A DNA stretch of 52,244 nucleotides from Flavobacteriales bacterium (lineage in GTDB: Bacteria; Bacteroidota; Bacteroidia; Flavobacteriales_F; PHOS-HE28): NCBI GenBank assembly GCA_020847755.1, contig JADLBK010000073.1, positions 1-52,244 of the forward strand. Direction: 5' to 3'. Numbering within the stretch: the stretch's first letter is position 1; every line of letters starts with the position of its first letter. Made by a program: the position numbers and the translations under genes. The notes below the pieces were generated by a model that ran no database searches, had not been told where the DNA came from, and saw nothing but the letters and a program-made list of their open reading frames with translations. Below are positions 43,329 to 50,976 of this stretch, one piece after another.

Positions 43329-43685
43329 ATGAACATTTACGTCGCCAACGTCCCTTACTCAGTGAAGGACCAGGACCTCCGTGAGCTCTTCGAGCCTTAC
43401 GGCGAGGTCACTTCGGCCAAGATCATCATGGACAAGGCCACCAACCGGAGCCGCGGCTTCGGTTTCGTGGAAATGTCCGATGACAACGCCGGCCGTCAGG
43501 CCATCGAGGCCACCAACGGCAAGAATTTCCACGGCCGTGACCTCGTGGTGAACGAGGCCCGCCCCCGCCCGGAGGGCGACCGCCCCTTCCGTGGAGGAGG
43601 TGGTGGCGACCGTGGCGGCTACCGCAACGACCGCGGCGGGTTCCGCGACCGTGGCGAGCGCTCCTACCGCCGCGACGAGGAGTGA
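43329..43685 (+). CDS. RRM-domain RNA-binding protein with Gly/Arg-rich tail
   Basis: 118 residues from ATG 43329. One RNA recognition motif: RNP2 IYVANV at 3-8, RNP1 RGFGFVEM at 42-49, with LRELFEPYGEVTSAKIIMDK between. The C-terminal 38 residues are rich in Gly, Arg and Asp (GGGGGDRGGYRNDRGGFRDR). This is the small single-RRM type found in Bacteroidota and cyanobacteria, where it is linked to RNA stability or cold response. It is a separate transcription unit with a clear promoter and terminator. Confidence 0.95.
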   Translation: MNIYVANVPYSVKDQDLRELFEPYGEVTSAKIIMDKATNRSRGFGFVEMSDDNAGRQAIEATNGKNFHGRDLVVNEARPRPEGDRPFRGGGGGDRGGYRNDRGGFRDRGERSYRRDEE

Positions 43686-43703
43686 TCCATCCCCATGCCA
43701 TCC

Positions 43704-43733
43704 AAGGGGCCCCGCTTCGGCGGGGCTCTTTCG
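43704..43733 (+). terminator. Terminator after the RRM gene
   Basis: GCCCCGC-TTCG-GCGGGGC stem-loop (UUCG tetraloop), extended by AGGG / TCTT wobble pairs and followed by TCTTTCG, 18 bp after the stop. Confidence 0.85.
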
Positions 43734-43817
43734 TTACCCCCCCCTGGCTCCCTGTGAAAAGATGTTGATCTCGACCGGGGTTGCCGGCCCACGCTCGGCG
43801 GCCAGCAGGCATCCCGG

Positions 43818-43825
43818 TAGCTTTG
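43818..43825 (+). promoter_or_regulatory. Exact -7 element, leaderless start
   Basis: TAGCTTTG is an exact TAnnTTTG, followed by CGCC and then ATG 43830. The transcript would begin at or next to the start codon. No -33 TTG at normal spacing. Confidence 0.5.
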
Positions 43826-43829
43826 CGCC

Positions 43830-46322
43830 ATGCCCCCTTCCCCCCTCCGGGTCCTGCTGCTCATGTCCGTCATCGCCCCGTTCATGGCAGCGATGGCGCA
43901 ACGGCCCGGGGGCGGCGGACGTCCGGTGAACGGCCGCATCTACGGGAAGGTGATCGACGCGGTGAGCGGCAAGGGTGCGGAGTTCGCGACGGTGACCCTG
44001 TTCGCCGGCGTGCGCGACAGCGTGGTCACCGGCGCCATGGTACGTGGCAACGGCGATTTCCTGCTGGAGCCGGTGCCCGGCGGACGCTACCGCCTTCAGG
44101 TGAGCTTCCTGGGCTACCGCGCCATCGAGCAGGCCGTGGAGGTGACGCGCGAAAAGCCCGAGGTCGACATGGGCAACCTGAAGTTGGAGGCGGATGCCGG
44201 AGTGCTGCAGGAGGCCACGGTGGTCCGCGAGAAGAGCCCGATGCAGATGCTGGTGGACCGCAGGGTGTTCAACGTCGACAAGGACCTGGCGGCGCGCGGC
44301 GGTTCCGGCGTGGACGTGATGAAGAACGTGCCCGGCCTGAGCGTGGACGTGGAGGGCAACGTGGAGATGCGGGGTGCCCGCCCGCAGATCCTGGTGGACG
44401 GCCGCCCCTCCTCGCTCACGCTGGAGCAGATCCCTGCGGAGGAGATCGAACGGGTGGAGGTGATCACCAACCCCTCGGTGATCTTCGACGCCAACAGCAC
44501 CGGAGGCATCATCAACGTGGTGCTGAAGAAGAGCACCAAGCCCGGCTACAGCGGACAGCTCCAGGCCGGGGTGGGCACGAACGACAGGTACCAGGCCGGC
44601 GGCAACATCAACCTGCGCGAAGGCCGCTGGGGCTTCAACCTCAGCGCCAATTACAACGACGGCACCAATGTCACCGACGGGCTCACGCTCCGCACCGACC
44701 TCGCCCAGGGCCTGCCGACAGGCACGTTCGAGCAGGACACGGACAGCCGGTCCGGACGGCGCATGTTCGGCGGTCGATTCGGCGTGGATGTACAGGTGAG
44801 CAACCGCAGCGTACTGTCCGTGTCGCAGGGCGTCCGGTTCCACGACATGTCGGGCTGCGAGCGCCAGGCCTTCGAGAACCGCACGGCGACCGGGCAGGTC
44901 AGCTCGTATGGCACGCAGGTGAACGACTCGGAGAGCGACACGCGGAGCCTGACCTCGCAATTGGCCTTCCGGCACAAGGGCCCCAAGGAGGGCAAGGAAT
45001 GGTCGGTGGACCTCACCTACAACCGGTGGGACCGCGACAGTGATTCGCGTTTCGACCTGCGGCGCTTCATCGCCGATGGAGGGCCCGACACCACCACGCC
45101 GCGCATCCAGGACAACCTGGGCGGGTCGTACTACGACCAATGGTCCTTCCAGTTCGACATGGCGGATCCGCTGAGCGAACGCAGCAAGCTGGAATACGGC
45201 GTGAAGAGCAACCTGAAGTGGGACCGCACCTGGCTGGACGTGCTGCTGACGACTCCGCAGGCGCCCATGGGCGAGCTCGATAGTGCGCTCACGAACGACT
45301 ACCGCATCACCGACCTCATCAACGCGGCCTACGTGAACTGGACGCGCACGCTCACCGAGCGCTGGAGCCTGCAGGCCGGGCTGCGCTTCGAGCAGACCTG
45401 GTTCGAGACGGAGCTGATCGGCAAGGACCAGGTGTTCAGTTACAAATACCCTGATGGCGGGCAGGACCTGCTGAAGGCGCTGTTCCCAGCGGTGTACCTG
45501 GTGCATCGCTGGCCCGGGACCCTGCGCGAACTGCAGGTGAACTTCTCGCGCAAGATCGACCGGCCACGATTCTGGCAGATCATGCCCTTCATCATGTTCA
45601 GCGACGCCCGCAACGTGCGCATCGGCAACCCGGGTCTTGCCCCGGAGATGAACAACATGGCCGAGGTGAACCACCTGTTGCCCTTCTGGAAGGGCAAGGC
45701 CAGCTGGCTCACCAGCGCCTTCGGTCGCTACACCGAGGATGTGATCACGGGCTACAGCACCCCGCTGGCCACGGACAGCACCGTGCTGCTGAACACCTTC
45801 GTGAACGGCAGCCACAGCGTCACGGCCGGTTGGGAGAACGTGCTGAAGGTGGAACCGTTGCAGGGCCTTCAGTTCACGCTGAGCGGCACCGCGCAGTACC
45901 TGGATGTGGCGCTCTCGTCCGCGAACGGTGGGGAGCGCAACCAGGGCTTCCTGTGGAACGCCAAGCTGCTGGTGAACTACCGCCTGCCGAAGGACTGGTC
46001 CGTGCAGGTGAACGGCGAGTACGAAGGGCCGCGGATCCAGCCGCAAGGCCGCACCTTGGAGCAGTACGGCGTGGACCTCTCAGTGGGCAAGGACATCACG
46101 CGCCGGTTGAACGCCGTGGTGTCGGTGAACGACGTGTTCTTCACGCGGCGCTGGGGCAACACGGTGGAGACGGCCTTCTTCGAACAGGAGACCTACCGCC
46201 GTCGCGAGATGCGGTTCGTGCGCTTCACCCTCACCTGGAAGTTCGGCGAGCAGAACAGCTCGATCTTCCGGCGCCGGCAACCGCAGCGCGACGCCAACGA
46301 TGGCGGCGGCATGGAGATGTAG
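43830..46322 (+). CDS. Outer-membrane beta-barrel receptor (TonB-dependent-like, OMP_b-brl_3 type)
   Basis: 830 residues. Signal peptide (MPPSPLRVLLLMSVIAPFMA), CarboxypepD_reg-like domain at about 35-115 (GRIYGKVIDAVSGKGAEFAT), plug at about 130-235 (DVMKNVPGLSVDVEGNVEMR, PQILVDGRPSSLTLEQIPAE, VIFDANSTGGIINVVLKK), and a long barrel with NFSRKIDRPRFWQIMPFIMF and RIGNPGLAPEMNNMAEV, motifs of the outer_membrane_beta-barrel family. It ends FRRRQPQRDANDGGGMEM rather than in the usual terminal aromatic. Ligand unknown. It is preceded by a leaderless-type promoter and converges with the HmuY gene, leaving a 5-bp gap. Confidence 0.9.
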   Translation: MPPSPLRVLLLMSVIAPFMAAMAQRPGGGGRPVNGRIYGKVIDAVSGKGAEFATVTLFAGVRDSVVTGAMVRGNGDFLLEPVPGGRYRLQVSFLGYRAIEQAVEVTREKPEVDMGNLKLEADAGVLQEATVVREKSPMQMLVDRRVFNVDKDLAARGGSGVDVMKNVPGLSVDVEGNVEMRGARPQILVDGRPSSLTLEQIPAEEIERVEVITNPSVIFDANSTGGIINVVLKKSTKPGYSGQLQAGVGTNDRYQAGGNINLREGRWGFNLSANYNDGTNVTDGLTLRTDLAQGLPTGTFEQDTDSRSGRRMFGGRFGVDVQVSNRSVLSVSQGVRFHDMSGCERQAFENRTATGQVSSYGTQVNDSESDTRSLTSQLAFRHKGPKEGKEWSVDLTYNRWDRDSDSRFDLRRFIADGGPDTTTPRIQDNLGGSYYDQWSFQFDMADPLSERSKLEYGVKSNLKWDRTWLDVLLTTPQAPMGELDSALTNDYRITDLINAAYVNWTRTLTERWSLQAGLRFEQTWFETELIGKDQVFSYKYPDGGQDLLKALFPAVYLVHRWPGTLRELQVNFSRKIDRPRFWQIMPFIMFSDARNVRIGNPGLAPEMNNMAEVNHLLPFWKGKASWLTSAFGRYTEDVITGYSTPLATDSTVLLNTFVNGSHSVTAGWENVLKVEPLQGLQFTLSGTAQYLDVALSSANGGERNQGFLWNAKLLVNYRLPKDWSVQVNGEYEGPRIQPQGRTLEQYGVDLSVGKDITRRLNAVVSVNDVFFTRRWGNTVETAFFEQETYRRREMRFVRFTLTWKFGEQNSSIFRRRQPQRDANDGGGMEM

Positions 46323-46327
46323 CTGCG

Positions 46328-47290
46328 CTAGAGCTCCTGCACCTCCCAGGTGGGGCAGCCCACCGTGCCCAGGTCGTCATAGAAATCCAGGAAGTGCAGC
46401 TTGTGGAAAAGGCCCTGCGCGTCATGGATGATGTACACGATCCCCGGATCCACGGTGTAGGCGCCATCGTCGAACGAATAGGTCTTCCAATCGAACCCGA
46501 TGACGTCCCGCGCCGTGCTGAAGGGGTGCTGCACCGTGTCCGCCAGGCTCACTGCGGCCATGTCGGTACCGGCGATGCGCGCGACACGGACCCCGGGCGG
46601 CGTGAGCACCCCCGTGACGATGTAGGGGATGAAGGGCTCGTGGAACTGGTGCGTGTACTGCGTGAAGACCATGTCCCAGCTGCCCGTGGTCGGCTCCACG
46701 TCCACGGGTCCCGTTGCGAAGCTGAACATGCTGGAGGCGCAAGCGCCGGACTTGGCCAGCGTGTGCTCCTGGAGATCGGAGCCATCCAGCGCGGCCGTGC
46801 GGAACACATAGGCCGTGGAGGTGACCTGCAGGAGCTGCAGTTTGCGCACACCGAGGTGGGCTCCGAAGGCGTTGTAGCCCAGATCGATGAGGTGGATGTC
46901 CTGCGCCCCGCGCCAGTCCCCGATCGCCGTGCTGTCCGGATGCCCGCTGGGCGCGTCGATGCGGCGGCCCTGCGCCATCCCGGCGGTATCGGCCGGTGCG
47001 GCGATGTCGGCCGCACCGATCGACCAGGCGGTCATCAGGCGGCTGCCGTTCAGCCACACCCGCCACGCGTCCGGGCCGCTCTCGAAGGCCAGGTCCCAGG
47101 CGGTCTTCGGGTTGCTGCGCACCACGCTGCGCGATGCCACATCCACCCACAGCTGGTCCTGATACCCGCTGCCCATGCACAGTTGCACCCGCTGCGCCTC
47201 ACCGCGCGGGCGGGCGGGTACGGGCAGCTCCTCCTTGAGGCAGCCCGTGAGGAGCAGGAGGGAGAGCGGAAGCAGGGCGGTGGCACGCAT
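46328..47290 (-). CDS. HmuY family lipoprotein (hemophore-like)
   Basis: 320 residues; signal and lipobox at the start (LLPLSLLLLTGC), so surface- or periplasm-facing lipoprotein. HmuY fold hallmarks: KTAWDLAFESGPDAWRVWLN near 61-80, TGSWDMVFTQYTHQFHEPFI near 203-222 followed by PYIVTGVLTPPGVRVARIAG, and the C-terminal GIVYIIHDAQGLFHKLHFLD. In Porphyromonas HmuY takes heme from host proteins and hands it to the HmuR receptor. The gene starts 2 bp after the TonB receptor stop, the same pairing. I did not assign heme ligands. Confidence 0.87.
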   Translation of the reverse strand: MRATALLPLSLLLLTGCLKEELPVPARPRGEAQRVQLCMGSGYQDQLWVDVASRSVVRSNPKTAWDLAFESGPDAWRVWLNGSRLMTAWSIGAADIAAPADTAGMAQGRRIDAPSGHPDSTAIGDWRGAQDIHLIDLGYNAFGAHLGVRKLQLLQVTSTAYVFRTAALDGSDLQEHTLAKSGACASSMFSFATGPVDVEPTTGSWDMVFTQYTHQFHEPFIPYIVTGVLTPPGVRVARIAGTDMAAVSLADTVQHPFSTARDVIGFDWKTYSFDDGAYTVDPGIVYIIHDAQGLFHKLHFLDFYDDLGTVGCPTWEVQEL

Positions 47291-47292
47291 GA

Positions 47293-49527
47293 TCAGGATC
47301 GCTTGCGCAGTTCAACATCGAGGCGCAGGAACCAGGTGCGCCCGGTGGTCATCGGCACGGCGCTGGCCCCGGCGGAGTGCGCGCCCTCCGCCATGCTGGC
47401 CGCGAGGTTGCGCACATCGAACAGGTCCTTGCATCCCACGGTGAGGCCGAGGCGGCGGTCGAGGAACGACTTGGTGAGGGTGGCATCCGCCAGGTGGTAG
47501 GCGCTGATGGTGCCACGGGTCACGGCACCATCGGCATCCACGATGTAGTTGGCCAGTTCGCCCTGGTACTTGTAGAAGAGCGATGCGCTGAGGCCCATCC
47601 GGCGATGATCCCACATGACCGAGGCACGTGCCTCCGGACTCCACAGCGCGGCGGGTGACACGGCGTCGGTGCGTCCGGTGATCGAGCCGCCGGTGGTGAA
47701 CGCCCAGCGACCATTGTCCCAACCGGCGCCCAAGGTGCCCCCGTAGGTGCGCAGCGAACCGATGTTCACGTAGGTGTACCGTGCACCGCTCACCTGGGCG
47801 AGGCTGATGAGGTCGGCCACATCGTTGGCGAAGGCCGTGAGCTCGGCCGACCACGTGCCGCGTTCCCGCTGCGTGCGGTAGGTCAGCGCTGCGCTGCCGT
47901 GGTGCGCACGTTCCGGTCGCAGCTCGGGGTTGCCCACGATGTCGTGGTTCACGTCCACGAAGTAGAGGTGCAGTTCCTTCAGGGAAGGGGCACGGAAGCC
48001 ACGTGCATAGGCAGCGCGCACGGTGAGCGCGGGCGTCGCAGCCCAACGCAGGTTGGCCGAAGGGATCAGCGGGGCCTCATAGCGCGTATTGTAGGCATAG
48101 CGCAGCCCCGGCCGCAGTGTCAACCGGCTCCACGGACGCAACTCCATGCTGGCGAAGGCGGCCAGGTCACTGATGGCCTCCCCGTCGCCGGCCATGCGGT
48201 CCCCGCTGCCGGTCTCGTGGTTGAGGTCGGTGCCCACTTCCCAGGACAGCCATGCTCCTTCAGGGGCCGAGGCCAAGGTGGCGCGCAGGTTGGTGAGCGT
48301 GAAGCGTGAGGTGTCCTGCGTGCCGGGTGTGGTCACCAGCTGCTCACTGAGGTCGGTGAGGTCGCGGAACCAGGTGTTCCGGATGCGACGATAGCGCTGG
48401 TGCGCAAGGAGCGCATTGAGCCGACGATCCCGGTCGAGGCGTCCCTCGGCGAAGACGGCGTTGTCCAGCCGGTGTGTGAGGAACTGCTCATCGAAGGCGG
48501 TCTCGTGGTACGGCGCACGGGGCCTGCCACGGTCGGTGATGCGGTCCTGGAACACCTCGCCCTTGTAGCCAAGGTCCCAGCGATCGCCGCGCCAGCGGTG
48601 ATTGAGGCGCGCGAAGAGCTGCTCCCGCGGCTTCCACTGCTGGTGGCGCGTGCTGTCGGCCAGGCTCGGCGTGGGATCATACCAGCCGCCGGTGGCCGGG
48701 TCCCAGCCGGCAAAGGCATTGCGGCCGCCGGTGAGCACCAGGTCGTGTGCTCCCAGGCGCGTGGTGGCGGTGCCCGTGAGGTTGAGCCGGCCGATGTGCT
48801 CGGCATAGGCCGTGGCCTTGGCGCTGGCGTGGTCGTTGGAGCGTTTGCGGGTGATGAGGTTGATGGTGCCGGCCAGGGCGTTGGTGCCGTAGTTCACGCT
48901 GAGCGGGCCCTCCACCACTTCCACGCGTTCGATGCCCGTGAGGTCCAGCTGCGCGAGGTCGAGGTTGCCATCCTGTCGACCGATCACCGGCACCCCGTCC
49001 ACCAGCACCTTCACGTTCTCGCCACCGAGGCCCTGCATGCTCACCGCGGTGCCCAGGATGTTGTCCTGCCCCAGTCGTACGGTGAGCTCATTGCGCAGGG
49101 CGTCGCCGAGGTTGTTGGCGGCCATGCGATCGAGCCGGCCGCGGTCGATCACGCGCACGCGATGCACGGCGTTCTCCGCGATGTTGGCCCCATACTGACC
49201 GGTGACCACCAGTTCCGGCATGTTGATCGAGGATGGGCTGAGGCGCAGTGCATGGGGGCCTCCACCGAGCAGCGTGTCCTCGAGGACCGTGAAGCCCATC
49301 ATCCGCACGCACAGGACCACTGGGCGGCCGGGGTCCGCCGGCACGGTGAGGGCTCCATGGTCATCGGTCTGCGCGGTGAAGGCCTCACCCTCCTGCCGCC
49401 ACGTCACGCTCGCGAAGGGAACCGCGGCACCGTTCTCGGCCCTGCACTGCAAGCGGACCTGGGCGGAGAGCACGGACGGAACGATGGTGGCCGTGAAGAG
49501 GAAGAGCCGGCCGGCGGTGTATCCCAT
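47293..49527 (-). CDS. TonB-dependent receptor (HmuR-like partner of HmuY)
   Basis: 744 residues from ATG 49527 (MGYTAGRLFLFTATIVPSVL); a GTG at 49554 is an alternative. A short CarboxypepD_reg-like domain (AAVPFASVTWRQEGEAFTAQ) precedes the plug (RLDRMAANNLGDALRNELTV, AVSMQGLGGENVKVLVDGVP, ERVEVVEGPLSVNYGTNALA, GTINLITRKRS) and a 22-strand barrel (FRAPSLKELHLYFVDVNHDI, NPELRPERAHHGSAALTYRT, ending FLRLDVELRKRS). FRAPSLKELYF and NP-L-PE are typical of heme, siderophore and cobalamin receptors. Neighbouring HmuY proteins point to heme. Confidence 0.92.
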   Translation of the reverse strand: MGYTAGRLFLFTATIVPSVLSAQVRLQCRAENGAAVPFASVTWRQEGEAFTAQTDDHGALTVPADPGRPVVLCVRMMGFTVLEDTLLGGGPHALRLSPSSINMPELVVTGQYGANIAENAVHRVRVIDRGRLDRMAANNLGDALRNELTVRLGQDNILGTAVSMQGLGGENVKVLVDGVPVIGRQDGNLDLAQLDLTGIERVEVVEGPLSVNYGTNALAGTINLITRKRSNDHASAKATAYAEHIGRLNLTGTATTRLGAHDLVLTGGRNAFAGWDPATGGWYDPTPSLADSTRHQQWKPREQLFARLNHRWRGDRWDLGYKGEVFQDRITDRGRPRAPYHETAFDEQFLTHRLDNAVFAEGRLDRDRRLNALLAHQRYRRIRNTWFRDLTDLSEQLVTTPGTQDTSRFTLTNLRATLASAPEGAWLSWEVGTDLNHETGSGDRMAGDGEAISDLAAFASMELRPWSRLTLRPGLRYAYNTRYEAPLIPSANLRWAATPALTVRAAYARGFRAPSLKELHLYFVDVNHDIVGNPELRPERAHHGSAALTYRTQRERGTWSAELTAFANDVADLISLAQVSGARYTYVNIGSLRTYGGTLGAGWDNGRWAFTTGGSITGRTDAVSPAALWSPEARASVMWDHRRMGLSASLFYKYQGELANYIVDADGAVTRGTISAYHLADATLTKSFLDRRLGLTVGCKDLFDVRNLAASMAEGAHSAGASAVPMTTGRTWFLRLDVELRKRS

Positions 49528-49535
49528 CTGGAAAA

Positions 49536-49550
49536 GCTCCGCAAAGGAGC
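49536..49550 (-). promoter_or_regulatory. Hairpin masking the ribosome-binding site of the TonB receptor gene
   Basis: On the minus strand GCTCC-TTTGC-GGAGC then TTTTCCAG-ATG: the GGAG 10-13 nt before ATG 49527 is inside the stem, and the run of T resembles a short attenuator. Confidence 0.35.
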
Positions 49551-49594
49551 GCACGCGCGCACAGGCGCACGGTCACGGACACGTCAAGAGTGGC

Positions 49595-50812
49595 TCAGCG
49601 CAGCAGCACCCGGGCCACGGCCGGACCACGGTCGGTGTCCAGGCGCAGGGTGTACATCCCCGCTCCAAGGCCATCCAGGTCGAGGGTGAAGGGCGAACCG
49701 TTCACGGCATCACCGGAGCGCACCACGCGGCCCGCGGCATCCAACACCTCGAGCCCAAGGACCCGGGCGTCGCCCGCGTCGATGGTCACCAGACCGTCCA
49801 CCGAGGGGTTGGGCCACGCCCGCAACTCGGCGGGGCGGGCATCCTCCGCCAGGCCGGTGGCGCTCACCAGCTCCTGGGTGAAGTCGATGGTGCCGGAGGT
49901 GCTGCCACCAAAGCCGGTGAAGGCCAAGTGCCAGACTTGGCCACTCTGATCCTTGACGAAGTAGCTCAGGGAGTCCTCGATCACCCACTGGAAGGTCTGC
50001 ATGTCGAAGCGCTTCCAGTCGAAGCCGATGGTGTTGATGTGCGCGTTGTATGCGGCGGTGGTCCAGTCGGCGTCGGCCGGAGGCATGCCGGCCATGCGCG
50101 CGGCCTCGATGCCTTTGTTCTGCAGGACACCGGTGACCCCGTACGGCTGCGGGATGAAGGAGACGTACTTCACGAACGTGAGGTCCCAGCTGTCGTTGGC
50201 CGGTTCGCGATCGACCACGGTGTGGGCCTCCAGGTCCCAATAGGCGAAGTTCTTCGTGCTGTAGGCCGCTTTGTTGAGCTGGCCGATGAGCTCGTCGCTG
50301 CCGTCGAGGTTGGCGTGGGTGAAGGTGTAGGTGCCCGTGGCCAGGCCGTCGATGCGGAGCTTGCGCCAGGTGCCCGAGCCAAGGCGGACCAGGAAGATGG
50401 TGTCGCCGGCCACCACATGGGTGATCATGTTGTAGTTGCCCCAGCCCAGATCGAACTCATCGGCGAAGGGGCCCTGATTGAGCGCACCGAAGCTCCAGCT
50501 GGTGTCGGCGTTGTGTGCGCGCGGCCAGGTGGAGAGGCCGGTGGTGTCCACGCTGCTCCATTGAGCGATGCTGAAGGGGGTCTTCACCACTTCCACACCC
50601 GCCTTCTGGGTGTTCACCAGCACGCTGGCCGTGAAGCCCTGGATCTCGAAGGCCAGGTCCCAGTCGTTCACCGGGGCGGTGCCCACCACGCCGTTCTGCA
50701 GGCTGTACCACACCTGATCGGCATAGCCAGGAGCGATGCTCACGGTGACGGGGGTCTGGGCGCGCAGGCCGGTGATGAGGAGGATGGTCGTGAGGAGGAG
50801 CGTGGAACGCAT
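49595..50812 (-). CDS. HmuY-like domain fused to a T9SS type A sorting domain
   Basis: 405 residues; signal peptide MRSTLLLTTILLITGLRAQ. The body matches the HmuY-family lipoprotein two genes away: VNDWDLAFEIQGFTASVLVN, THANLDGSDELIGQLNKAAY, NDSWDLTFVKYVSFIPQPYG with VTGVLQNKGIEAARMAGM, and SYFVKDQSGQVWHLAFTGFG. The last 80 residues are a T9SS type A sorting domain (LRAWPNPSVDGLVTID ... GAGMYTLRLDTDRGPAVARV). So this is a T9SS-exported form instead of a lipoprotein. A promoter-like TTGCTTTG lies just upstream. It precedes the TonB receptor by 67 bp in the same direction. Confidence 0.87.
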   Translation of the reverse strand: MRSTLLLTTILLITGLRAQTPVTVSIAPGYADQVWYSLQNGVVGTAPVNDWDLAFEIQGFTASVLVNTQKAGVEVVKTPFSIAQWSSVDTTGLSTWPRAHNADTSWSFGALNQGPFADEFDLGWGNYNMITHVVAGDTIFLVRLGSGTWRKLRIDGLATGTYTFTHANLDGSDELIGQLNKAAYSTKNFAYWDLEAHTVVDREPANDSWDLTFVKYVSFIPQPYGVTGVLQNKGIEAARMAGMPPADADWTTAAYNAHINTIGFDWKRFDMQTFQWVIEDSLSYFVKDQSGQVWHLAFTGFGGSTSGTIDFTQELVSATGLAEDARPAELRAWPNPSVDGLVTIDAGDARVLGLEVLDAAGRVVRSGDAVNGSPFTLDLDGLGAGMYTLRLDTDRGPAVARVLLR

Positions 50813-50831
50813 CGGTCAGGGTTCGGGGGTG

Positions 50832-50863
50832 CAAAGCAACTGCTGTCGCGCAGGGAGGAACAA
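50832..50863 (-). promoter_or_regulatory. Promoter of the T9SS-HmuY gene
   Basis: Minus strand: TTG (50861-50863), 21 nt, TTGCTTTG (50832-50839), with the start codon 19 nt downstream. Seven of eight bases match TAnnTTTG; the spacer is slightly long. Confidence 0.45.
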
Positions 50864-50913
50864 GGGGAATGCAGGGTGCCGGGTCATGGAACTGCAACAT
50901 GAGAAGATCAGCA

Positions 50914-50955
50914 GGGCCCGGGTTTCACCGACCTGCGTCGGATCCACCCGGGCCC
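50914..50955 (-). terminator. Nested hairpin terminator after the repeat-rich T9SS gene
   Basis: Outer stem GGGCCCGGGT (50914-50923) with ACCCGGGCCC (50946-50955), inner stem CCGAC-CTGC-GTCGG (50928-50941), separated by a 4+4 internal loop. It starts 21 nt after the stop on the minus strand. Confidence 0.65.
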
Positions 50956-50976
50956 CGCCTTCACCGGACCTCGTGA

